Assembly (NCBI RefSeq): GCF_007991735.1
Contig: NZ_BJYX01000016.1
Coordinates: forward strand, 1 to 64,000
Source: Terrabacter aerolatus
GTDB taxonomy: Bacteria; Actinomycetota; Actinomycetes; Actinomycetales; Dermatophilaceae
Direction: 5' to 3'
Length of the DNA stretch: 64,000 nt
The translations under genes and the position numbers were made by a program. Below the pieces are notes generated by a model. The model ran no database searches. It was not told the DNA's origin and was given only the letters and a program-made list of their open reading frames with translations. Shown here in pieces: positions 26,579 through 34,835 of the stretch. How positions within the stretch are numbered: the stretch's first letter is position 1; every line of letters starts with the position of its first letter.

Positions 26579-27484
26579 ATGACACTCGTCTCGATCGGCC
26601 TGCCCGTCTACAACGGGGAGAAGTACCTCTCGGAGGCGCTGTCGTCCGCCGTGGCACAGACGCACCAGCCCTTGGAGATCGTCGTCAGTGACAACGGGTC
26701 CACCGACGCGACCGAGGAGATCTGCCGCGAGTTCGCCGCGACGTACGAGCAGGTCCGCTACCACCGGCACGAGGTGAACCGAGGTGCCGCCTTCAACCAC
26801 AACTACGTCGTGCACCAGGCCAAGGGCGAGTACTTCCGCTGGTACTCGTACGACGACCGCCTCGATCCGGCCTGCATCTCGGCCTGCGTGGGGGCGCTCG
26901 ACGCCGACCCGGGCGCGGTGCTGGCTTGGCCCCAGACCTATGTCATCGACGAAACCGGCGAGGTGACCTCGGAGTACCGCAACGACCTCGCTGCCCCGGA
27001 GGGGCCGGCGAGCGTCCGCTTGAGCTCGCTGCTCGGACGGCCGACGCACGAGAGCCTCCTGCACATGTGCTACCCGATCTACGGCCTCATGCGCACGGAG
27101 GTCCTGCGTTCGACCCGGTTGTTGCAGAACATCAACGCCGGAGACGACGTGCTGCTCGTCGAGCTCGCGCTGCGGGGACGGTGGGTGCACGTTCCGGAGC
27201 GGCTCTTCTACAACCGCCGACACGCCGAGTCATCGGTGCCGGGTCGGACCCCCGAGCAGATCGCGGCGTGGTTCGACCCGGCACGCGGCACGGCATTCCC
27301 CATGCCGCAGTCGGCCCTGCTGCGAGGGTACCTGCGGGCCATCGCGGAGGCCTCCCTCCCGACGGAGGAGCGGCTCCGGTGCCTGCGAGTGGTTGCGGGG
27401 TGGGTTGCCGCGGAGCGTCGCTGGCGAGTCATCGGAGGAGAGGTCCGGATCCGAGGCGAGCAGCGCGTGCGACGGCTCCTCTGA
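26579..27484 (+). CDS. Family 2 glycosyltransferase
   Basis: The 301-residue GT-A enzyme has the classic start MTLVSIGLPVYNGEKYLSEAL, VVSDNGSTDATEEIC and GEYFRWYSYDDRLDPACISA (YDD donor motif). The ATG at 26579 has a strong AGGAGGA at 26569-26575. It is the last gene of the plus-strand block and converges with the methyltransferase at 27554; the 69-bp gap contains the repeated phrase GTCTCGGAGCC. Specificity is unknown. Confidence 0.89.
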   Translation: MTLVSIGLPVYNGEKYLSEALSSAVAQTHQPLEIVVSDNGSTDATEEICREFAATYEQVRYHRHEVNRGAAFNHNYVVHQAKGEYFRWYSYDDRLDPACISACVGALDADPGAVLAWPQTYVIDETGEVTSEYRNDLAAPEGPASVRLSSLLGRPTHESLLHMCYPIYGLMRTEVLRSTRLLQNINAGDDVLLVELALRGRWVHVPERLFYNRRHAESSVPGRTPEQIAAWFDPARGTAFPMPQSALLRGYLRAIAEASLPTEERLRCLRVVAGWVAAERRWRVIGGEVRIRGEQRVRRLL

Positions 27485-27553
27485 GTAGGAGCCGCGGCCG
27501 CGCCCACGCCGTCTCGGAGCCGTCTCGGAGCCGTCCCGGCCCCACCGGGCCGC

Positions 27554-28786
27554 TCAGAGCGCCACGATCCCGGGGTGGATCCCGAGCCCCCGCAGCTCCA
27601 GACGGATCTCCTCGAGGTAGACCGGGTTCATCACCACGACCAGGTCGGGCGCGCTCCCCACCAGTTCCCCCGGACCGACGATCCGCTGACCGGTACCCGG
27701 CATGAAGTGTCCGTGCTTGTGCGGGTTGATGTCGACGACCCGACTGATCCCCGAGATGCCCGCCAGGTGCGCCAAGAACCCTGCTGGCTTCGACCCGGAG
27801 CCCCAGAGGACCACATCGCGACCGCGTCGGACCTCTTGGCCGACGATCCCGCGCCAGTGGGCCACTGCCCCGTCCACCTGCTCGGTGAATCGAGTTGCAG
27901 CGCGCTCCAGCCCCTCGACCCACTCATGTGAAGGCTCGAGGATTGGCACATCGCCGACGCGCGCGGTGATGAGGACGTACTGGGCGCCGTACACGACGTC
28001 CACCGACTCGACACGGAACCCGCATCGCTCGAACAGCGCCCGCAGCGAGTCGCCTGTGAAATAGCCACAGTGCTCGTAGTAGACGTCCCAGAAGGCGCCC
28101 TCGTGGAGGATGCGCCACGTGTCCGGGACCTCGACCAGGACGCGGCCCGGGGGCCCGCCACCTGCCGTCAGCGCGGTGCGTACGGCCGTGAGCAGGGAGA
28201 CGGGATCCGCCACGTGCTCCAGGACGTGGCGCATGACGACACCGCGGCAGTCCGCCGGCAGCTGGGATCCCGGCCCGAAGGTCTCGGCGCGCCACTCGAC
28301 GGCCCCTCCGGAGTCGTCGCCGACACGATCGAGGCGGAGTGTGGGGTCCAGGGCCACGACTCGAGCTGCCCCGGCACCGACCAACAGTCGACTGAATTCG
28401 CCACGACCACAACCGATTTCGACGAGACAGCCACCCTGCGCTCGTGCGTCCGCGACCCAGCGGCGCGCGAGGTCTTCGGCGTATCGTCGGAACGTGCCCG
28501 AGAACGCCTGGGAGTCCTCGAAGGCCGCTGCGCGATCGGCGAGGCCCTGGTCGAACGCCCGGTTGGCGAGATGCCCGCACCACGTACACAACCGCAGGTC
28601 GATCTCTCCAGTAGCGATGGACAGAGCCTCCTGCCGCGTCGCGAGGAGCACGGTGCTGCTGGCCGGAACCGACGTGAGCCGGTGGACGGGTGTGCCTCCA
28701 GGCCTGCCGCACACAAGGCAGACGTCGCGCGTCCGCGAGCGCGTCCCACCGTCCGGGCCCACGGTGGAGTCCTGCCGTGGCGTCAC
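27554..28786 (-). CDS. SAM-dependent sugar C-methyltransferase
   Basis: The roughly 410-residue protein is of the NovU/TylC3-like sugar C-methyltransferase type. An N-terminal zinc-binding domain (CLVCG and LCTWCGHLANR, paired Cys) is followed by a Rossmann SAM domain (CLVEIGCGRGEFSRLL) with MRHVLEHVADPVSLL. A C-terminal domain (VLWGSGSKPAGFLAHL and VDINPHKHGHFMPGTGQRIVGP) resembles the C-methyltransferase C-terminal domain. The start is uncertain: GTG at 28784-28786 is the first after the upstream stop, and GTG at 28762 is another choice. It is the last gene of the minus-strand sugar cassette, 37 bp from the PIG-L gene. Confidence 0.83.
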   Translation of the reverse strand: MTPRQDSTVGPDGGTRSRTRDVCLVCGRPGGTPVHRLTSVPASSTVLLATRQEALSIATGEIDLRLCTWCGHLANRAFDQGLADRAAAFEDSQAFSGTFRRYAEDLARRWVADARAQGGCLVEIGCGRGEFSRLLVGAGAARVVALDPTLRLDRVGDDSGGAVEWRAETFGPGSQLPADCRGVVMRHVLEHVADPVSLLTAVRTALTAGGGPPGRVLVEVPDTWRILHEGAFWDVYYEHCGYFTGDSLRALFERCGFRVESVDVVYGAQYVLITARVGDVPILEPSHEWVEGLERAATRFTEQVDGAVAHWRGIVGQEVRRGRDVVLWGSGSKPAGFLAHLAGISGISRVVDINPHKHGHFMPGTGQRIVGPGELVGSAPDLVVVMNPVYLEEIRLELRGLGIHPGIVAL

Positions 28787-28823
28787 CGCTGCGACGGGGG
28801 TGGCGGCCCGGGGAGCAGCCGGG

Positions 28824-29492
28824 TCAGGCCTCGGGTTCGGCACCCGGTGTCCCACCCACGGTGAGCAGTGCCTTGTCGACGAAGAACGCCTCGGCGTAGG
28901 CCGACCTGCACTCGACGCCGCGGACCCGCATGAGGCCGAGGAACAGCTCCTCGCCCCACCAGTCGCGCTCGGTCTGTGACGGGTAGGCGGTGGCGAGCAG
29001 CTCGACCTTCCGCCGCGCCACCTCTGGCGTGACCGGGACGTAGTGGGTCGGCCGACCGAGGTCTCCGTCCCATTTCGGGATCTCGTAACGCAGGACCAGG
29101 GCGTCGCGCCACACCGTGGTGACCAGGGAACCGAGGAGCCGGTGATCCTGATGGGCGTCATCCACCCGGGGCGCGAGGATGAGGTCGGGGCGCACTCTCG
29201 TCGCCACGGACTCCAGGATCGCCTTCACCTCGGCCCAGTGGGCGGGCAGCCGTCCGTCAGGCAGCGAATGGGTCACGAGCTCCTCGAGGGAGCCCCCGAG
29301 GAACAGCTCCGCCGCCCGCGCCGCCTCCTCGTGCCGCTCCGCGGTACCGGACAGCACGACGTTGTGCACCCGCGCCCGTCGCGTGGCAGCGAGCTCCAAC
29401 AGCGTCGCCCCACAGCCGATCTCGATGTCATCGGGATGGGCTGCGATACACAGGACCCGAAGGGGTCCGTGGGGCAGCGACAAGGGAACCAT
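28824..29492 (-). CDS. PIG-L family deacetylase
   Basis: The 222-residue zinc-dependent deacetylase of the LmbE/PIG-L family has the metal-binding motif AAHPDDIEIGCGAT near residue 17 (AHPDD) and the third ligand in DDAHQDHRLLG (HxxH). It would remove an N-acetyl group from an amino sugar or nucleotide sugar. The ATG at 29490-29492 shares one base with the stop of the cytidylyltransferase gene. The association with a cytidylyltransferase and two C-methyltransferases suggests that the substrate is an intermediate of a CDP-linked sugar, which is inference. Confidence 0.87.
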   Translation of the reverse strand: MVPLSLPHGPLRVLCIAAHPDDIEIGCGATLLELAATRRARVHNVVLSGTAERHEEAARAAELFLGGSLEELVTHSLPDGRLPAHWAEVKAILESVATRVRPDLILAPRVDDAHQDHRLLGSLVTTVWRDALVLRYEIPKWDGDLGRPTHYVPVTPEVARRKVELLATAYPSQTERDWWGEELFLGLMRVRGVECRSAYAEAFFVDKALLTVGGTPGAEPEA

Positions 29493-30307
29493 CACGACGA
29501 CGTGGCGTCGAGCGATCCCACCGACTCCGGGTGCTTCCAGAGCATCCACGGCCCCTGACCCGCCCGGTGGAGTTCCTCGAGGTAGGTGCGTTCCTTGAGC
29601 GTGTCCATCGGCGCCCAGAAACCTCGGTACGGGATGGCCATCATGCGTCCATCCGCCGCCGACCGCGCACACCCGTGCCCCACGAGGTCCTCACCTTCGT
29701 CTATGTAGTCGAAGATCTCCTGTCGGAGGGTGAAGAACCCTCCGTTGATCCAGAGCGGTAGATCGGCGGCGGACTGGAAACCCTTGACCTGCCCGGTCTC
29801 CTCGTCGACGTGGACGACGTGGAAGGACGCCTGGGGCTTGACCGCCAGCAAAGACCCGACCGCGTCGCTCGCCTTGAAGCGGTCGACCACGTGGTCCAGC
29901 GGCGCGTTCGTCAACACATCGCCGTAGTTGGCAAGGAACATCTCGTCACCCTCGAGATACGGCCTTGCTCTGCGGAGCCGCTCGCCGATCTCGGTGCGGT
30001 CGCCGGTGTCGATGAACGTGATCTTCCAGTCGCTCGTATCCGTGTCGAGCAGCTCGATGTCGCGTCCCCCGTCGCGGAACACGAAGTCGTTCGAGCCGGT
30101 CTCCTCGTAGTGCAGGAAGTAGTCCTTGACCGCCTGAGCTCCATAGCCGAGGCACAGGATGAACTCCGTGTGACCGAAGTACGCGTAGTAGCGCATGATG
30201 TGCCACAGCACGGGGCGGTCACCGATGGGCGTCATGGGTTTCGGGGCCGACTCGGACCCTGACCGCATCCGCATTCCGTACCCACCGCAGAACAGCACCA
30301 CCTTCAT
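29492..30307 (-). CDS. rfbF: Glucose-1-phosphate cytidylyltransferase
   Basis: The 271-residue nucleotidyltransferase would make CDP-glucose from CTP and glucose-1-phosphate. It opens MKVVLFCGGYGMRMRSGSESAPKPMTPIGDRPVLWHIMRYY, characteristic of RfbF, and continues with LCLGYGAQAVKDYFL, FLANYGDVLTNAPL and VKGFQSAADLPLWINGGFF. AAGGAG lies 7 bp before the ATG at 30305-30307. It lies 11 bp after the methyltransferase gene. No CDP-glucose 4,6-dehydratase (RfbG) is recognisable in the window, which is unusual. Confidence 0.92.
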   Translation of the reverse strand: MKVVLFCGGYGMRMRSGSESAPKPMTPIGDRPVLWHIMRYYAYFGHTEFILCLGYGAQAVKDYFLHYEETGSNDFVFRDGGRDIELLDTDTSDWKITFIDTGDRTEIGERLRRARPYLEGDEMFLANYGDVLTNAPLDHVVDRFKASDAVGSLLAVKPQASFHVVHVDEETGQVKGFQSAADLPLWINGGFFTLRQEIFDYIDEGEDLVGHGCARSAADGRMMAIPYRGFWAPMDTLKERTYLEELHRAGQGPWMLWKHPESVGSLDATSS

Positions 30308-30318
30308 CGTCCGCTCCT

Positions 30319-31548
30319 TCAGAAGATCTCGAGGTGTGGCAACGGAACGACGAGCTGGGCACCCCACTCGCGTGTGTACGCGAGTTGCTCGGCGATCTCG
30401 GTGCGAAGGTTCCAGGGCAGGATGAGGATGTAGTCCGGCCGCTCCTGCTCGAGCCGCTCGGGCGCGTGGATCGGGATTCGTGTACCGGGCAACAGCATCC
30501 CCTGCTTCATCGGGTTGCGATCGACGGTGAAGCGGAGCTGGTCGGTCCGGACACCACAGTGGTTGAGCAGGGTGTTCCCCTTGCCCGGCGCGCCGTATCC
30601 CGCGACCGTGGCGCCCTTGCGGGAGCACTCCACGAGGAACTCCACCAGGTCATTGCGTGCAGCCGCTACGGCCTCGGAGAACCCGATATGGCCTTCGAGC
30701 GTGTGCAACCCGGCCTCTGCCTCCGCTGCGAGAACCTCGGCGACCCGCTCGCTCGGCGCATCCGCGCTCTCGATCGGCATCGACCACGTCCGGAGCGATC
30801 CACCGTGAGTGGTCAACTCCTCGACGTCGACGACCCGGAGTCCAGCAGCCTCCAGGACGCATTGGGTGGTCAGCAGCGAGAGATAGGAGAAGTGCTCGTG
30901 GTAGATGGTGTCGTACTCCCGCCCCTCGATCAGGCGCAGGAGGTGCGGGATCTCGATGGTCAGCGTGCCGTCGTCGGCCAGCAGAGCCCGCAGCCCCTTG
31001 GCGAAGTCGACGATGTCGGGAACGTGGGCGAAGACGTTGTTGGCCACCACGAGGTCGGCCTGTCCGTGGGTGGTCGCGAACTCCCTGCCGGTGCGCTCGC
31101 CGAGAAAGGCGACGGTGGTGTCGATCCCCTTGGCGCGCGCTGCCTCGGCGACGTTGGCGGCGGGCTCGATGCCCGCCGAGCGAATACCTGCGGCCACTGC
31201 GTGCTGCAGGAGGTAGCCGTCGTTGCTCGCGACCTCGACGATGAAGGAGCTACCGTCCAGGGACAGCCGCTTCCGTGCCAGGTCGACGTAGTCCTTGGCG
31301 TGTTGCACCCAAGAGGTGCTGTACGACGAGAAGTAGGCGTAGTCGGTGAAGATGTCCTCCGCGGCCACGTAGGTCGGAAGCTGGACGAGCAGACACTCCT
31401 CGCAGACCCGGACGTGCAGCGGGTAGAACATCTCACCGGCGTCAGCCGCCTCGCCGGCCACGTAGCTCTCGCACGGTGGCGACATCCCGAGGTCGACGAA
31501 GGTGACGGTCAGCTCGTGGCCGCAGAGACGGCACTGTGGCGTGCTCAC
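30319..31548 (-). CDS. SAM-dependent sugar C-methyltransferase (NovU/TylC3 type)
   Basis: This 409-residue three-domain enzyme has an N-terminal zinc-binding domain with CRLCG and VRVCEECLLVQLPTYV, then the SAM domain IVEVASNDGYLLQHAVAAGI. NNVFAHVPDIVDFAKGL follows, and then the family signature YDTIYHEHFSYLSLL, containing the catalytic Tyr/His/Glu. The C-terminal domain is VAGYGAPGKGNTLLNHCG and VDRNPMKQGMLLPGTRIPI. It is a closer match to C-3 methyltransferases than the paralogue at 27554. The GTG start at 31546-31548 overlaps the SDR stop by 4 bp. Confidence 0.9.
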   Translation of the reverse strand: MSTPQCRLCGHELTVTFVDLGMSPPCESYVAGEAADAGEMFYPLHVRVCEECLLVQLPTYVAAEDIFTDYAYFSSYSTSWVQHAKDYVDLARKRLSLDGSSFIVEVASNDGYLLQHAVAAGIRSAGIEPAANVAEAARAKGIDTTVAFLGERTGREFATTHGQADLVVANNVFAHVPDIVDFAKGLRALLADDGTLTIEIPHLLRLIEGREYDTIYHEHFSYLSLLTTQCVLEAAGLRVVDVEELTTHGGSLRTWSMPIESADAPSERVAEVLAAEAEAGLHTLEGHIGFSEAVAAARNDLVEFLVECSRKGATVAGYGAPGKGNTLLNHCGVRTDQLRFTVDRNPMKQGMLLPGTRIPIHAPERLEQERPDYILILPWNLRTEIAEQLAYTREWGAQLVVPLPHLEIF

Positions 31549-32585
31549 GCGTGACTCACTCCAACCGTGTCGAGGTGCAGGTCGGGAGACATCACGCCGA
31601 GTTCCATGAGCTGGCGCACCCGTTCGAGGCGGACGAAGCGTGGCCCCTCGAAGTCCTCCACGGACAGTCCGCGCTGACTCATGTCGGTCGCGAGCTCCCT
31701 GATGCCTTTGTCGATCGACCACTGCGGGTCGAAGTCGAGGACGTCGTGGATCTTGGAGAAGTCCACGCGGTAGTCGCGAACGTCTGCACCGGCACCCTCG
31801 GCGAAGGTGACCCCGCAACCCATGATCGCCGAGACCTGGTTCGCGATGTCACGAACCTGGACGACGTCGCGGTCGACGCCAACGTTGAACGCCTCGTCGT
31901 GGACCTTCTCGCGGGGCGCCTGCAGCGCGGCGAGCACAGCACGTGAGATGTCCTCGATGTGTACGAGAGGTCGCCAGGGCGAGCCATCGCTTTGAAGCCG
32001 CACCTCACCGCGACAGAACGCTGTGCCGGTGAGGTTGTTGACGACGATGTCGGCGCGCAGCCGCGGCGAGGAGCCGTAAGCCGTCGCGTTGCGCATGTAC
32101 GTCGGGCTGAAGTCGTCGTCGGCGAGGGCCGACAGTCCCTGTTCCGCGCGGACCTTGCTCTCCCCGTAGGGCGTGACGGGTTGGAACGCTGCGTCCTCGG
32201 CGAGCGCCACCGAGCCTCCCGAGCCGTACAACGAGCACGAGGAGGCGAAGACGAAACGGCCCACGCCGGCCGCCTTGGCGGCCCTGGCGACGTGGAGGGT
32301 TCCCTCGGTGTTGATGCCGAAGGTGACTCCGGGGTCCAGATGCCCGATCGGGTCGTTGGAGATCGCCGCGAGGTGGATGACGGCATCGAATCCCTCGAGC
32401 ATGCCCGGCGTCACGTCCCGGACGTCCGCGGTGAGGCTGGTGCCGACATCCGGCATCGACCCGAAGTCGCAGCCGTCGTACCAGCCGGCGTCGAGGCCGA
32501 CGACCTCGTGTCCGGCCCGCCGGAGGAACGGGGCGAGAACGGTCCCGATGTACCCCCGGTCCCCTGTGACAAGGATCCGCATCAT
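31545..32585 (-). CDS. NAD(P)-dependent sugar epimerase/dehydratase (extended SDR)
   Basis: The 346-residue extended short-chain dehydrogenase has the dinucleotide motif TGDRGYIGTVLAPFL at the N-terminus, the SSCSLYGSGG Ser region and the catalytic YGESK (Tyr-x-x-x-Lys) near residue 142. The C-terminal half has the sugar-binding RPLVHIEDISRAVLAAL. It may act as a reductase or epimerase, or supply the missing 4,6-dehydratase step in the CDP-sugar route. GTGA/ATGA overlaps link it to both neighbours in the cassette. An exact reaction cannot be assigned. Confidence 0.87.
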   Translation of the reverse strand: MMRILVTGDRGYIGTVLAPFLRRAGHEVVGLDAGWYDGCDFGSMPDVGTSLTADVRDVTPGMLEGFDAVIHLAAISNDPIGHLDPGVTFGINTEGTLHVARAAKAAGVGRFVFASSCSLYGSGGSVALAEDAAFQPVTPYGESKVRAEQGLSALADDDFSPTYMRNATAYGSSPRLRADIVVNNLTGTAFCRGEVRLQSDGSPWRPLVHIEDISRAVLAALQAPREKVHDEAFNVGVDRDVVQVRDIANQVSAIMGCGVTFAEGAGADVRDYRVDFSKIHDVLDFDPQWSIDKGIRELATDMSQRGLSVEDFEGPRFVRLERVRQLMELGVMSPDLHLDTVGVSHA

Positions 32586-33661
32586 GATGTCTCCCCTTCC
32601 CCGGTGACGGTCGGACGGACAGGTCGCACCCAGGCCTCACGGAAGAACGCATAGTCCTTGCGCGGGCACAGGTAGTGGTACTCGCCGCCGCAGACCACTC
32701 CGTCGAGGATGAGGCTCGGCGTCCTGGTCGTGAGCATTCGCCCGGTCTTCTCGTCGATCAGTCGTTCCACGCGCTTGACCACCTGGGCGCGCTGGCCGCA
32801 GTAGCGCAGCATCTCGCGGTCGAACCAGAGACCGCGGTTGCGCTGGTTGGTGTCGAGCTCGTCCATGACCTGCGACCTGCTCTTGATCTCCACCCAGTCA
32901 CCCGGCTGCAGGTCGAGGGACACCAGGTCCGGCTTGTCCGCTCGCCCCCGGACGACCGGCAGCTCCTCCCCGCCACGAATCTGGGCCCAGCCGGGCAGCC
33001 GGTGCCGAGAGAACCGCTGGTAGCGGTCGAGGAACGCGATACCCATGGCCTTGAGCACGAGCGGCAGGGGTGCGTTCCTCGTTCTGATGTCCGTGACCCA
33101 GTGACGCATCCCCGTTCGCGGCCGGCTGGCATCGAGGAGCTGTGTGGCTTGGCAGCGGTAGTGGGCGTCGTCCTGCATCGTGTGCTCCGCGAGGACGGCT
33201 TGCGCGTCCGTGACCGCACGGCCCTGCGCACCGTGGCCGGCGTCGGAGACAACGGTCACGTCAGCCGCCTCGCGGCCGGTGCCACGCTGACCCGGGTTTA
33301 CGGGGACGCCCTCCGGAGCAACCCGCTCCAGCCACTCCTCTTTGAAGAACAGGAGGCAGCCGGCCTGGCAGCCGCCGTGGGCCGACCCGTCGCAGCGCAG
33401 GCCCTCGAGGTGGACGGTGTCGGACATCTCGCGGCTGCAGCCCGTGATGTTGATGGTGTCGCAGGTCTTGTCGGCCCGGGCTGACACCGTGAAATCGCCG
33501 CCACAGAATCGAAGCATCTCCGGCATGAACGGAAGCCGGTCGGCGTCCCCGTGCTCGTCGAGCGTCGCCATGATGTCGCGGACCGGACGGATGCGGACCC
33601 GGTCCCCGCGACGTAGCTGCCTGCCGCCTGCACCGTCGGCAGGTGACTCGGATGTGTGCAT
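32582..33661 (-). CDS. Conserved protein of unknown function with an internal duplication
   Basis: This 359-residue protein has two recognisably similar halves. Repeat 1 (about residues 18-113) has GDRVRI, IMATLDEHG, LPFMPEMLRFCG, then CDGSAHGGCQAGCLLFFKEEWLERV. Repeat 2 (about 258-350) has GDWVEI, VMDELDTNQ, LWFDREMLRYCG and CGGEYHYLCPRKDYAFFREAWVRPV. The spacing is conserved, and Cys residues recur at matching places, suggesting metal binding. The linker contains HYRCQATQLLDAS. It is the first gene of the minus-strand sugar cassette, with a 4-bp overlap to the SDR. It is divergent from the Wzz-like gene. Function is unknown. Confidence 0.82.
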   Translation of the reverse strand: MHTSESPADGAGGRQLRRGDRVRIRPVRDIMATLDEHGDADRLPFMPEMLRFCGGDFTVSARADKTCDTINITGCSREMSDTVHLEGLRCDGSAHGGCQAGCLLFFKEEWLERVAPEGVPVNPGQRGTGREAADVTVVSDAGHGAQGRAVTDAQAVLAEHTMQDDAHYRCQATQLLDASRPRTGMRHWVTDIRTRNAPLPLVLKAMGIAFLDRYQRFSRHRLPGWAQIRGGEELPVVRGRADKPDLVSLDLQPGDWVEIKSRSQVMDELDTNQRNRGLWFDREMLRYCGQRAQVVKRVERLIDEKTGRMLTTRTPSLILDGVVCGGEYHYLCPRKDYAFFREAWVRPVRPTVTGEGETS

Positions 33662-33939
33662 GAATGGCCCCCCATTTGCGTCGAAAAGGTGCAGGTCGTC
33701 CGCAACGAGACATGACCCCCACCCACCACCTGCCCCATCAAGAGGCCCGCGGACGACGTCAACGTACCGCCGGGGCCGAGGCGGCGTGGTCGGAACCTGC
33801 AATTCGGCCGGGCGGGCCCCTCCCGGAACCCCGGCCCTGCGTCGGCACCTCAGGACTCTTCCGATTTCGTCCACGACCGTCCAGAACGCGAGGTACCGTC
33901 GAAATCGCCAGACCGGCGTTCGTGGCAAAGGGGTGGAGT

Positions 33940-34833
33940 GTGGATGCGTTCGACGTCCTCAAGGTGTGTCTGAGGCGCTGGTATGTCGGCGTACCCATCG
34001 TCCTGTTGGCTGCCGTGGTGGGAGTCGGACTCTCACAGGACCGCACGGTCGAGTACTCGGGCAGCTCGAGCATCGCGCTGATCTACGAGGCTTCCCCGGC
34101 GTCCAAGGCAAGTCCGGACAGCCCGATCTCTCGGAATCCGCTTGCAGGCAACGGTGGTTCGCTCCTGTATGAAGCCGTGTTGGCCGATCTCAACTCGCCG
34201 AGGACACAGCTCGAGCTCGCGGGTGACACCACCTCAGGCGTGCCCCAGACCGAGGCCTCGAACGGCTCCCGGTTCTCGGCATACGTCGTTCCGGACAAGC
34301 AGTCGATCACCGTCACTGCGTACGGCACGGACGCCAAGGCCGTTCGTGCGACTGTCGACCGCGTCATCGCCGCGACCGCCAAGAAGACGACCGAGATCCA
34401 GGACCGCGCCGGCGTGCCGAGGGATGGGCAGTTCACGACCTTCCTGACGATCGGGACTGAGCTGAGCATGCTGCCACCGGCCTCCGCGTCGAAACTCATC
34501 GCGGCGGTCGTGGGGGTCGGGATCCTCGCCGCTGCCGCACTGTCGATCCTCGTCGACCGGTTGATGACGCGTCGGCGCAAGTCACGCAAGCCAGCGTCCA
34601 GGCACGCTGCCACGGCTGCGGACGCCGAGGGGATCCCCACGGGGAACGCATCGGCGCCTTCTGTCACGGACCCACAGGATGAGACGCCTCAGCCGGCTCC
34701 GATCGTTGCCACCGCACCCTCCAACGTCGCCGAGGTCGCCGAGCCCACCGAGCCCACCGAGCCCACCGGTGCGGGGGGCGACGACATCTGGGAGACCGCC
34801 TCCGCGGCTAGCGGCGGGTCCTCGCGCACCTGA
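33940..34833 (+). CDS. Wzz-like polysaccharide chain-length/co-polymerase protein
   Basis: The 297-residue protein has the Wzz-type architecture of two membrane helices flanking an extracytoplasmic domain. TM1 is near residues 14-32 (WYVGVPIVLLAAVVGVGL) and TM2 near 186-208 (LIAAVVGVGILAAAALSILV). Between them is a Ser/Ala-rich loop. The cytoplasmic tail is low complexity with PTEPTEPTEPTG repeats. No Walker motifs or Tyr cluster are present, so it is not a BY-kinase. The GTG at 33940 was chosen because RWYVG is at the usual distance and AAAGGGG (33928-33933) precedes it. The 278-bp divergent gap upstream holds the promoters. Confidence 0.8.
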   Translation: MDAFDVLKVCLRRWYVGVPIVLLAAVVGVGLSQDRTVEYSGSSSIALIYEASPASKASPDSPISRNPLAGNGGSLLYEAVLADLNSPRTQLELAGDTTSGVPQTEASNGSRFSAYVVPDKQSITVTAYGTDAKAVRATVDRVIAATAKKTTEIQDRAGVPRDGQFTTFLTIGTELSMLPPASASKLIAAVVGVGILAAAALSILVDRLMTRRRKSRKPASRHAATAADAEGIPTGNASAPSVTDPQDETPQPAPIVATAPSNVAEVAEPTEPTEPTGAGGDDIWETASAASGGSSRT

Positions 34834-34835
34834 CC

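Noticed and set aside
34740-34770. Frameshift in the Wzz-like gene at the PTE repeat
   Set aside because: The repeat is in frame and the protein continues to a normal stop 3 bp before the Wzy start.
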